Source: CADCTQ01 sp963844325
Lineage (GTDB): Bacteria > Bacteroidota > Bacteroidia > Cytophagales > 172606-1
Direction: 5' to 3'
Length of the DNA: 64,000 nucleotides
Assembly: GCA_963844325.1 (NCBI GenBank)
Contig: CAWJNV010000001.1
Location: 186,001-250,000, forward strand
In this document: positions 55,782 through 63,180 of the stretch, in pieces
Layout of the letters: each line of letters begins with the position of its first letter
Position numbering within the stretch: the stretch's first letter is position 1
Translations under genes and position numbers: made by a program
The notes under the pieces: model-generated
Databases searched by the model: none
Told to the model about the DNA's origin: nothing
The model's input: the letters and a program-made list of their open reading frames with translations, nothing else

Positions 55782-58469
55782 ATGGCAACCCTTCCCACCC
55801 TCGACCACGCGCACCAGATTCCCCTGCCCCAACTGTTGCAGGAGGTGAAAGCCAATCCGGCAACCGGGCTCAGTTCGCAGGAAGCCCGCCAGCGGTACGA
55901 CACCTACGGACCCAACGCCCTGGAGGAAACCAAACGCGAAAGCTGGGCGGCGATCCTGCTGCGGCAGTTCACCGGGGTAATCGTGTACATCCTGGCGGCG
56001 GCGGCGGGCATCTCGTTTTTCCTGGGCGAAACCGTGGAAGGCATTGCCATCCTGGTGGTGCTGCTCATCAACGCCGTCACCGGCTTCATCCTGGAGTGGA
56101 ACGCGCAGCAATCGATGGATGCGCTGCGGAAAATGGACACGTCGCGGGCCAAAGTGCTGCGCGACGGACGCATCCGGGAGATTCCCTCCGACGAAATCAC
56201 CCTCGGCGACGTGCTGGTGGTGGAGGCCGGTGACCTGGTGCCCGCCGACGGCAACCTGTTCGACGTGAACCAGTTGCAGGTGGACGAGTCGGCCCTGACG
56301 GGCGAATCGCTGCCGGTGGACAAGAACACCGAAATTACGCCCGCCGACGCCCCGCTCGGCGACCAGCACAACCGCCTCTTCAAAGGCACGGCCGTGACGG
56401 CGGGCAACGGCCGGGCCGTGGTCACGGGCATCGGGCAGCGGACCGAACTGGGCAAGATCGCCACGATGGTGCAGCAGGCCGAACGGTCGGCCACGCCCCT
56501 GGAAGCGAAACTGGATTCCCTGGCCAAAGTGCTCATCTGGGTGACGGTCGGGCTGGCGACGCTGTTCCTGATCGTGGGCCTGGTGCGGGGCGAAGAGCCG
56601 CTCCGCCTGATCGAAACGGCCCTGGCCCTGGCCATTGCGGCCATTCCCGAGGGCATGTCGGTGGTGGCGACCATTGCCCTGGCCTACGGCATGCTGCGGC
56701 TGGCCGAACAGAAAGTGATCGTCAAACGCCTGTCGGCCGTGGAAACGCTGGGCGGTACCAACGTGATCTTTACCGACAAAACGGGCACGCTGACCCAGAA
56801 CCGCATCGAAGTCAACAAGGTGCAACTGGGCGACCGCGCGGCCGAGGTGCAGGCCGACCCGGAAGCGGGAAAGCTGCGCATCGTGGCCGGCGACCAGCAC
56901 CTGGCGGAAGCGGATGCCTACGGCAAACTCGTCACGGTGGGGGTGCTGTGCAACAACGCCGACTACGACGTGACCGACGGCAAGGCCAAAGAAGTGGGTG
57001 ACCCGGTGGAGGTGTCGCTGCTCAAGTTTGCCCTCGCCAACGGCCGGCAACCCGACGACCTGCACGGGCAGTACCCGCGCCGGGCCGAAAAAGCCTTCAG
57101 TTCCGACACCCGCATCATGGGCACCCTGCACGAACGGGACGGCCGCTACGTGGTGGCCGTTAAAGGGGCCGCCGAGGAAGTGATGGAACGCTGCACCAAC
57201 CTGCCGGCGCGGGACCGGCAAGCCCAGTACGAGATTTCCGAGCAGATGGCGACGGCGGGCCTCCGCACGCTGGCCTTTGCCTACCGCGAGGTGGACGGAG
57301 CCGCCGGCCCGCCCGGCGACGACTTTGCCGACCACGACCTGGACTACCTGGGCCTGATCGGCTTCCTCGACCCGCCCCGCACGGAAGTAACGCCCGCCCT
57401 GCAAGCCTGCCGGGCGGCGGGCATCAAGGTGATCATGGTCACGGGCGACCACCCGGCCACGGCCCTTACCATTGCCTCCAAAGTGCGGCTCATCGAGCCG
57501 GGCGAGGAGATGGCCCTGACGGGCAAGGACTTGAAACCGCTGAACCAACTCACTGACCGGGAGAAACAAACGCTGCTCGCCTGCCGGGTGTTTGCCCGGG
57601 TGAGCCCGGCCCAGAAGCTCGACATGATCGAACTCTACCAGCAGCAGGGCGACATCGTGGGCATGACCGGCGACGGCGTGAACGACGCCCCGGCCCTCAA
57701 AAAATCGGACATCGGCATTGCAATGGGGCTCCGGGGCACGCAGGTAGCGGCCGAAACCGCCGACATGGTGCTCAAGGATGATTCGTTCACCTCCATCGTG
57801 ACGGCCATTGCCCAGGGGCGGGTCATCTTCGAGAACATCCGCAAGTTTGTCCTGTTCCTGCTCTCGTGCAACCTGAGCGAAATCTTCGTGGTCACCTTCG
57901 CGGGTTTTATGGGCGTGGGCAACCCCTTGCTGCCCCTGCAAATCCTGTTCATCAACATCGTCACCGACGTGTTTCCGGCCCTGGCGCTGGGCGTGGGCCG
58001 CGAAAATGCGAGCCTCATGGAACAGCCGCCCCGCGATCCGAAGACGCCCATCCTGGACCGCCGGGACTGGGGGCAAGTGGTGGCCTACGCCCTGACGATC
58101 ACCTTTTCGGTGCTGGGCGCTTATTTGCTGGGCACGCAGCGGTGGGGGCTGAGCGAAGCGGAAGGCAACAACCTGACCTTCTACGCCCTCTCCCTGGCCC
58201 AGGTGCTGCACGTGTTCAACCTGCACTCGGAGCGGTCGTTCTTCAACAACGAAATCACGCGCAACCGCTACGTCTGGTACGCCACGGCGCTGTGCCTGTT
58301 CATCCTGGCGCTTACGTACTACGTGCCCTTCCTGCGGCAAGTACTGGGTCTGCAATCGATGCGTCCGGCCGAACTGGCCCTGATCGTGGCGGCGGGGGTG
58401 GTGCCGGTCCTGATCGTGCAAGGGGTCCGGCTGGTAAGGGGCGGACCCATCGGGAAAAAGCGGCCGTAA
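55782..58469 (+). CDS. P-type cation-transporting ATPase (type II)
   Basis: The ATG at 55782 (MATLPTLDHAHQIPLPQLLQ) gives 895 residues. It shows the actuator motif LTGES (about residue 173), phosphorylation site DKTGTLTQN (D332), KGAAEEVMERC nucleotide domain and GDGVNDAPALKKSDIGIAMG (about 630). Ten membrane helices are present. Helix 4 has AIPEGMSVVATIALAYGM in place of the PEGLP of classic calcium pumps. The N-terminal cation-ATPase domain and six C-terminal helices mark type II (Ca2+- or Na+/K+-like), not a heavy-metal pump. The ion cannot be assigned. A 770-bp repeat-rich gap follows. Confidence 0.92.
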   Translation: MATLPTLDHAHQIPLPQLLQEVKANPATGLSSQEARQRYDTYGPNALEETKRESWAAILLRQFTGVIVYILAAAAGISFFLGETVEGIAILVVLLINAVTGFILEWNAQQSMDALRKMDTSRAKVLRDGRIREIPSDEITLGDVLVVEAGDLVPADGNLFDVNQLQVDESALTGESLPVDKNTEITPADAPLGDQHNRLFKGTAVTAGNGRAVVTGIGQRTELGKIATMVQQAERSATPLEAKLDSLAKVLIWVTVGLATLFLIVGLVRGEEPLRLIETALALAIAAIPEGMSVVATIALAYGMLRLAEQKVIVKRLSAVETLGGTNVIFTDKTGTLTQNRIEVNKVQLGDRAAEVQADPEAGKLRIVAGDQHLAEADAYGKLVTVGVLCNNADYDVTDGKAKEVGDPVEVSLLKFALANGRQPDDLHGQYPRRAEKAFSSDTRIMGTLHERDGRYVVAVKGAAEEVMERCTNLPARDRQAQYEISEQMATAGLRTLAFAYREVDGAAGPPGDDFADHDLDYLGLIGFLDPPRTEVTPALQACRAAGIKVIMVTGDHPATALTIASKVRLIEPGEEMALTGKDLKPLNQLTDREKQTLLACRVFARVSPAQKLDMIELYQQQGDIVGMTGDGVNDAPALKKSDIGIAMGLRGTQVAAETADMVLKDDSFTSIVTAIAQGRVIFENIRKFVLFLLSCNLSEIFVVTFAGFMGVGNPLLPLQILFINIVTDVFPALALGVGRENASLMEQPPRDPKTPILDRRDWGQVVAYALTITFSVLGAYLLGTQRWGLSEAEGNNLTFYALSLAQVLHVFNLHSERSFFNNEITRNRYVWYATALCLFILALTYYVPFLRQVLGLQSMRPAELALIVAAGVVPVLIVQGVRLVRGGPIGKKRP

Positions 58470-58550
58470 GGCGGGACGAGGCGGCACGGGGCGTACCCCT
58501 TCTGCAAGGGGCTACGATCAGGACACATTTTACGGTTACGCGTTGTCTTC

Positions 58551-58878
58551 GTATGCCCGTGGGGCAGACGTATCCCGGGCAAAGTCGTATCCCGTGGTGG
58601 GGTCATCAAAGTGGACTTAGCCCCGTATCCCCGTGGGGTCGGGTTTGAGAACCCCACCCTGCCGGTAACACTTGCGATACGATTAGCAAATGGTGGTTGA
58701 TGCACTTATAAGCCAACCGGATGCCAATGAGGGTAAACAGATGGCCTCGATAAAATAGAGCAAACCGGCTAGGGGCACGGTCGGGTTTGAGAACCCGACC
58801 CCACGGGGATACCACTACTTTACGGGATACGACTGCCCGGGATACGTCTGCTCCACGGGGATACGGGGCTAAGTCCAG
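58551..58878. repeat. Mosaic inverted repeat with GTATCCCCGTGG and GGGTTTGAGAACCC modules
   Basis: The left side holds CAGACGTATCCCGGGC, AGTCGTATCCCGT, GGACTTAGCCCCGTATCCCC and GTCGGGTTTGAGAACCCC. The right side holds the same modules inverted but in a different order. About 130 AT-richer bases lie between. Confidence 0.7.
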
Positions 58879-58927
58879 TTCGCTCACCCCCATCCGAGAA
58901 CACATATGGGAAATTACCTAAAAAGTG

Positions 58928-59023
58928 GTCGGTGAGACACTGACCACGGCCCGACACTACATTGGTAAGGGTCCGCGGGCCGCCCGCCCGTGTCGTTGCT
59001 GCCGCCGTCAGTGTCTCACTGAC
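58928..59023. repeat. Inverted repeat GTCGGTGAGACACTGAC
   Basis: Seventeen-base arms (58928-58944 and 59007-59023) match with one mismatch around 62 GC-rich bases. Together with the elements at 58551-58878 and 59044-59189 it fills the gap 58470-59239, where I see no gene. Confidence 0.65.
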
Positions 59024-59043
59024 GGCTCTGAAAGCATTTAGAA

Positions 59044-59189
59044 CCTAATTGAATTGACAAGGAGGGTCGTATGGCTGTATGGTTGATTGTTGGGCTTACG
59101 CACGTCTACTTACAATCTGACTGCCAACCATATAGCCATTCAGCCATACAACCATACCGCCATACAATCTTCCTTGTCAATTCACCTAA
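59044..59189. repeat. 146-bp mobile-like element (copy A5), opposite to A2
   Basis: It is the reverse complement of the element at 41617-41762 with about 95% identity by eye. It has the same length, the same CCTAAnTGAATTGAC ends and the same unpaired core GCTTACGCACGTCTACTTAC. Confidence 0.85.
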
Positions 59190-59239
59190 TCTCTGGAAAT
59201 TGAAATGGGCCCTGATCGTAGTCCGCAAGGGATGCGGAA

Positions 59240-59647
59240 TTACGCGTTGTCTTTGCCGTCTGCCGGCTCACCAACCGTACTCCCCAGGCAGAGGCATTGC
59301 CACGGCTGGCCCGGCTGCCCCGGGGACGTGAACCAGAGCTTGTCAGCGGTTCCTTCACTCCAAAGCAAAGGGATGTGCAGGGACCGGCAATCCCGGATGA
59401 AGTCGTTCAACGTAGGCGGCCAGCGCAACGCCCGGCCATTGATGAAATAGGTGCCGGCGCCGAACCAGACCATGTTGCGCTCCTCCGTGCCGTCCACGAA
59501 AATGTCGTAGGCGGCATCGTATTCCCACCCCTCGAAGTGCGCCGTAAGGTGCTGCGGTCGGAAGGGGCTCTGGTAGATTTCCCGGATGTTGCGGCTGGCA
59601 GGGTCCGGCGCAAGCGGAATGAATTCTTCCAACAACAATGATCTCAT
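59240..59647 (-). CDS. Orphan protein
   Basis: The ATG at 59645-59647 gives 135 residues starting MRSLLLEEFIPLAPDPASRN. It is soluble, with a run WEYDAAYDIFVDGTEERNMV and GRALRWPPTLNDFIRDCRS, and has several Trp residues. No signal peptide follows the chosen start; the open frame upstream reads into the promoter region of the divergent gene. The fold cannot be named. It shares a 112-bp divergent promoter region with the gene at 59760 and may be functionally linked to it. Confidence 0.55.
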   Translation of the reverse strand: MRSLLLEEFIPLAPDPASRNIREIYQSPFRPQHLTAHFEGWEYDAAYDIFVDGTEERNMVWFGAGTYFINGRALRWPPTLNDFIRDCRSLHIPLLWSEGTADKLWFTSPGQPGQPWQCLCLGSTVGEPADGKDNA

Positions 59648-59706
59648 AAGCGTAACGGGTAAACGGAGTCTGCTATTCGCGGCGATGACAGGACAACAAG
59701 ATTGGC

Positions 59707-59746
59707 TTAATATTTGCAATTGCAAAAATACAATTGTATATTTAAA
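59707..59746. promoter_or_regulatory. AT-rich palindromic operator/promoter
   Basis: TATTTGCAATTGCAAAAATA, with a TTGCAATTGCAA palindrome, is followed by ATACAATTGTAT, also a perfect palindrome. The two lie 14-50 bases before the start at 59760 in a GC-rich genome, which suggests regulator binding or promoter use. Confidence 0.5.
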
Positions 59747-59759
59747 GAAAGCTACCGCC

Positions 59760-60734
59760 ATGACCTTTGTAAGTACTTCGTTGGAAAGAGCCAGTAAGTG
59801 GGACCAGATTTGTTTTCCGGTGCGGACCCAACCCCTGACCGATTTGCTGCCGGCCGGCTACGAGTTGCTGGCAACCGACCGCCAGACGGCGGTAGTGGGG
59901 GAAAGCGATCCGGGTCGCTTCCAGGTGTTTGCCCTCCAGGGCAAGGACTACAGCCTTATTCCCAACCAGGTCATCCGGCAGGTAATAGACGGCTGCATTG
60001 AAGACTACACGCTGGACATTTATTATTCGGACCGGGGCGAGTTCAGCATTACGATCATTTTGCCCGATCAAGTACGCGTAGGAGAAGAACGCCTGTTTAA
60101 ATCGCTTATCATCAACAACTCGTACAGCGGCAAAACGCCCTTTACCCTGCAAGGCGCCACTTTGCAGGGACAGTCCCCCGGCAAGGCCCGGGTGAGCTTT
60201 TACCGGAGTGTTTGCAGCAATGGCCTGACGGGCTGGGCCGACGATTTTGCCAGCCTGGAAGCGTACCTGGGATGGCTCCGGGCGGGAAGACCGAAACGCG
60301 CCCGGGAAACGGCGCCGGCCCCTGCCGGTCCGGTCGCTGCGGGCGGGGAGGACGACGTACTGCTCACCAAAAAAATCCCGCACAAACGGCTCGACATGGA
60401 ATGGTTCGGGCAGTACGTGAGCGGGATCATCCGGCGTTTCCTGGCGCAGCAAAGCTCGGTGACGGCGCAGGTGTACGGACGCCTCGCCCAGGCAACGCCG
60501 GCCGGCCGGGCGCCGGGACTGATCGCCGAGGTGGGCATTCCCAAGCAACTGGCCCGGCAGGCGGTGGAACGGCTGCGCAAAGAGGAAAAACTGCTCCGCA
60601 CGGAGTCCAACCTTTGGCTGGTCTACAATGCGATCAATTATTCGCTGCTCAACAGCCGCAGTTCCCTTACCATTACCGACCGCTACGAGTGGGACGAGAA
60701 GGCGCTGCACCACCTGGCCGCCCTGACCGCCTAG
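59760..60734 (+). CDS. DUF932-like protein
   Basis: The ATG at 59760 gives 324 residues starting MTFVSTSLERASKWDQICFP; the open frame extending upstream runs through the palindromic promoter and is not coding. Residues about 60-165 (DYTLDIYYSDRGEFSITIIL, SFYRSVCSNGLTGW) resemble the phage/plasmid DUF932 fold, in which an (R)-x-V/C-C-SNG motif recurs. The C-terminal third contains a winged-helix-like SVTAQVYGRLAQATPAGRAP stretch and ends near HHLAALTA. DUF932 proteins are often found on mobile elements; function unknown. It is divergent from the orphan at 59240. Confidence 0.6.
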   Translation: MTFVSTSLERASKWDQICFPVRTQPLTDLLPAGYELLATDRQTAVVGESDPGRFQVFALQGKDYSLIPNQVIRQVIDGCIEDYTLDIYYSDRGEFSITIILPDQVRVGEERLFKSLIINNSYSGKTPFTLQGATLQGQSPGKARVSFYRSVCSNGLTGWADDFASLEAYLGWLRAGRPKRARETAPAPAGPVAAGGEDDVLLTKKIPHKRLDMEWFGQYVSGIIRRFLAQQSSVTAQVYGRLAQATPAGRAPGLIAEVGIPKQLARQAVERLRKEEKLLRTESNLWLVYNAINYSLLNSRSSLTITDRYEWDEKALHHLAALTA

Positions 60735-60754
60735 GGTGATATTGGATTTTAGTT

Positions 60755-60870
60755 GAATTGACAAAGAAGGTTGTATGGCTGAATGGCTGGATGGTTGATT
60801 GACGGGAAGTGGTGCGGGCGTAAGCAAAACCATTCAGCCATATAGCCATACAACCTCGCTTGTTAACACA
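60755..60870. repeat. Inverted tandem repeat element, ATGGYTGW family (copy A6)
   Basis: It starts with GAATTGACAAAGAAGG like the 146-bp element, but its centre (GCGGGCGTAAGCAAAACC) is that of copy A1, so it is a hybrid of the two subtypes. It separates the DUF932-like gene from the sensor-like gene. Confidence 0.75.
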
Positions 60871-60923
60871 GTAGTTCTTGTATTGTAGCTTTCGTTCTGT
60901 TCTCGTACTTAAATCAAGTAAGC

Positions 60924-61613
60924 ATGATGTGGTTGACTGTCGTTGGAGAAAAATATAAGTACCGGGCAGCCCTTTGCCTGGTGGCTCTTTTCGGATCGAG
61001 TTTACTGTCGATGTATTTCATCCGGGTGAACGTATCGGCGGCGGACCAGACGGTCAAGTCGCTGTACAAGGACCGGCTGGTGCCGGCCCAGGACATTTCG
61101 TTCGTGCAGGAAAAGCTGTACCAGAACGAGTTGCTCGTGCAGGAGCACCTCTCGGCCACTGCCGCCGAAGTGCATTCCCGGGCCGCGTACCAGGTCGGGC
61201 GGCACGGCGCGGAGGTGGATTCGCTGGTGGACAAGTTTGCCCATACCTTCCTGGTCAACCAGGAAGTAAAATCGCTGGAGAAGTACCGGAATTACTTATC
61301 GGTGCACCGGCGCACGCAGGCGCAGATCCTCCGCCTGAGTGAGCGGGGTGCCAAGCGGGAAGCGGCGGCCCTGTACCGGAACGAAGGGCAGCGGCACTTT
61401 GCGCAACTCATGGGAACGGTTCACCAACTCTCTTCCCTGCAAACTTCGGTAGGCCACCAACTCTACGACCGGTCGCACCAGAACCTGCTGGAAGCCGGCC
61501 TGCTGTCGTACCTGGTGATCGGCCTGACGGTGCTGGTGTGCCTGCTGGCCCAGGCCCTGCTGAAATGGTTCCGGGTCACTTCCCGCTTGCCCTACCGGCC
61601 GGGCCTGAACTAA
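60924..61613 (+). CDS. Four-helix-bundle (MCP-like) sensor-domain protein without output domain
   Basis: The 229-residue protein has a membrane helix at about 16-35, a periplasmic helical bundle (about 40-190) of the 4HB_MCP type found in chemoreceptors (SLYKDRLVPAQDISFVQEKL, LVDKFAHTFLVNQEVKSLEK), a second helix at about 193-214 and only 15 residues in the cytoplasm. No HAMP, kinase or methyl-accepting part follows, and no such gene is adjacent. It could transmit a signal through a partner. The doubled ATG at 60924 allows a start one codon later. Confidence 0.75.
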   Translation: MMWLTVVGEKYKYRAALCLVALFGSSLLSMYFIRVNVSAADQTVKSLYKDRLVPAQDISFVQEKLYQNELLVQEHLSATAAEVHSRAAYQVGRHGAEVDSLVDKFAHTFLVNQEVKSLEKYRNYLSVHRRTQAQILRLSERGAKREAAALYRNEGQRHFAQLMGTVHQLSSLQTSVGHQLYDRSHQNLLEAGLLSYLVIGLTVLVCLLAQALLKWFRVTSRLPYRPGLN

Positions 61614-61651
61614 TTGGGATGGGTTATTGGTTGTCCGTTGCCAAGTAGTTG

Positions 61652-61768
61652 TTAGCGCATACTACGGGACCTCACCGCTAACCTCCTCCGAATGAGAGGG
61701 GGCTGCAAACCACCATTTTTTGCTTCTCCTCGTGAGAAGGGCGGGGAAGGTTCCGTAGTATACGCTAA
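61652..61768. repeat. Inverted repeat TTAGCGCATACTACGGGACC
   Basis: Twenty-base arms (61652-61671 and 61749-61768) pair with two mismatches. A second inner pair (CTCCTCCGAATGAGAGG type) lies between. It occupies most of the gap before the GH43 gene. Confidence 0.65.
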
Positions 61769-61817
61769 AGGCTGATAACTCCTGATCGGCTATCTTAGGG
61801 GAAATTTTATGGGTACA

Positions 61818-62984
61818 ATGAAAAAATCACTGCTCCTGTTTCTGGTATGCACCGGGCTGTCGTTGCGGCCGGCAATGGCCCAGACGGCCCAAACCGTTGC
61901 CCCGGCGCGGGGCACGTTCTCCAACCCGTTAAAAGTCCAGTTCGGCGACCCGTACGTATTGTACACCAAGGGCACGTATTACATGTACGGCACCGGCGGC
62001 GGGGCCGAAAAAGGGTTTGCGGCGTATTCCTCCAAAGACATGGTGAACTGGAAAGCCGAAGGACAGGTGTATTTCCACGACAACAAAAACGGCTGGAGCG
62101 ACCCGAAGGCCAGTTGGGGCGGGGCGTACTGGGCGCCGGAAGTGTACGAGGTCCGCGGAAAGTTTTACCTGTTCTACAGCGCCCAGTGGCGCGAAAACCC
62201 CAAAAAGGAAGCGGAAAATTTCCGCATCGGGGTGGCCGTTGCCGACAAGCCCACCGGGCCTTTTGTTGACATGACCAACCGGCCCATTTTTGACACCGGG
62301 TATCCCATCATTGACGCCAACGTGTTTTTTGACACCGACGGCAGGGCCTACCTGTATTACTCCCGCGCCGCCTACAAACACCCGGTGGAAAGTGAAGTGG
62401 CGGCGCTTGCCCGGAAAAAGGGCTGGTACAAGGAGATCGAGGAAAGTTGGGTGTACGGCGTCGAACTCAAACCCGATTTTTCGGGCGTGGTCGGCCAGCC
62501 CGTGCTGGTGCTGCGGCCACCCGTGCGCGTGGGTGACAAGCAGGCCGAGTGGGAAAGCCGGTCGGTGACGGCCCGCGAGGTAAACCGCCGCTGGACGGAA
62601 GGCTCGGTTACGTTCAAGAAAGACAACACGTACTACATCATGTACTCGGCCAACCATTTCGGGGGCCAGCATTACGCCATTGGGTATGCCACGGCCAAAT
62701 CGCCGCTGGGGCCGTACCAGAAAGCGGCCAACAACCCGGTGTTGCAGAAGAATACCGACAAAGGTGGCCCGGTGTCGGGCACGGGGCACAACAGCATTGC
62801 CTACTCGCCGGACGGCAAAGAAATGTTCTGCGTGTACCACGGCCGCACGGCCAAAACCGGGGACGAAAGGGTGGTGTTCATTGACCGCATGCAGGTAAAA
62901 AACGGCACCATCACCGTGCTGGGCCCTACCACCACACCGCAGAAACTCCCCTCGGGTGTAACTACGGCGGCGGCTAACAAGTGA
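61818..62984 (+). CDS. Secreted glycoside hydrolase family 43
   Basis: The ATG at 61818 gives 388 residues starting MKKSLLLFLVCTGLSLRPAM; an ATG three codons earlier is also possible. A signal peptide ends at AMAQ. The five-bladed GH43 fold shows in FGDPYVLYTKGTYYMYGTG (catalytic base Asp), APEVYEVRGKFYLFYSA, IIDANVFFDTDGRAYLYYSR (pKa-modulating Asp) and RWTEGSVTFKKDNTYYIMYS (acid Glu). GH43 enzymes remove arabinose, xylose or galactose from plant polysaccharides; specificity cannot be read off. It has no Por domain, so it is probably periplasmic. It converges with the partial esterase gene. Confidence 0.9.
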   Translation: MKKSLLLFLVCTGLSLRPAMAQTAQTVAPARGTFSNPLKVQFGDPYVLYTKGTYYMYGTGGGAEKGFAAYSSKDMVNWKAEGQVYFHDNKNGWSDPKASWGGAYWAPEVYEVRGKFYLFYSAQWRENPKKEAENFRIGVAVADKPTGPFVDMTNRPIFDTGYPIIDANVFFDTDGRAYLYYSRAAYKHPVESEVAALARKKGWYKEIEESWVYGVELKPDFSGVVGQPVLVLRPPVRVGDKQAEWESRSVTAREVNRRWTEGSVTFKKDNTYYIMYSANHFGGQHYAIGYATAKSPLGPYQKAANNPVLQKNTDKGGPVSGTGHNSIAYSPDGKEMFCVYHGRTAKTGDERVVFIDRMQVKNGTITVLGPTTTPQKLPSGVTTAAANK

Positions 62985-63015
62985 CGGGCTTTTGCAGGGA
63001 TTGCTACGGAGACGG

Positions 63016-63124
63016 GGATCGGGTTTAAACCCGATCCTATTGATATTGCGCATGGGTACGAAGACTTGGCTCCAATCAAATCAGGCGCAGCTTTTCCATA
63101 GGGTAGGGTTTAAACCCTACCCCT
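63016..63124. repeat. GGGTTTAAACCC-flanked element (copy C3)
   Basis: GATCGGGTTTAAACCCGATC at the left and GGGTAGGGTTTAAACCCTACCC at the right flank a unit with CAGGCGCAGCTTTTCCATAG. The inner sequence matches copies C1 (31170-31191) and, inverted, C2 (44256-44280). It lies between the convergent GH43 and esterase genes. Confidence 0.7.
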
Positions 63125-63180
63125 ACTTACGCCCTTTGCCTCTCCTTGGCGCCCTTTGCGGTTAAGTGCTTTGCCCTCCG

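Noticed and set aside
55665..58487. A 940-codon frame opposite the P-type ATPase gene
   Set aside because: The ATPase motifs DKTGTLT and GDGVNDAP on the plus strand decide the coding strand.
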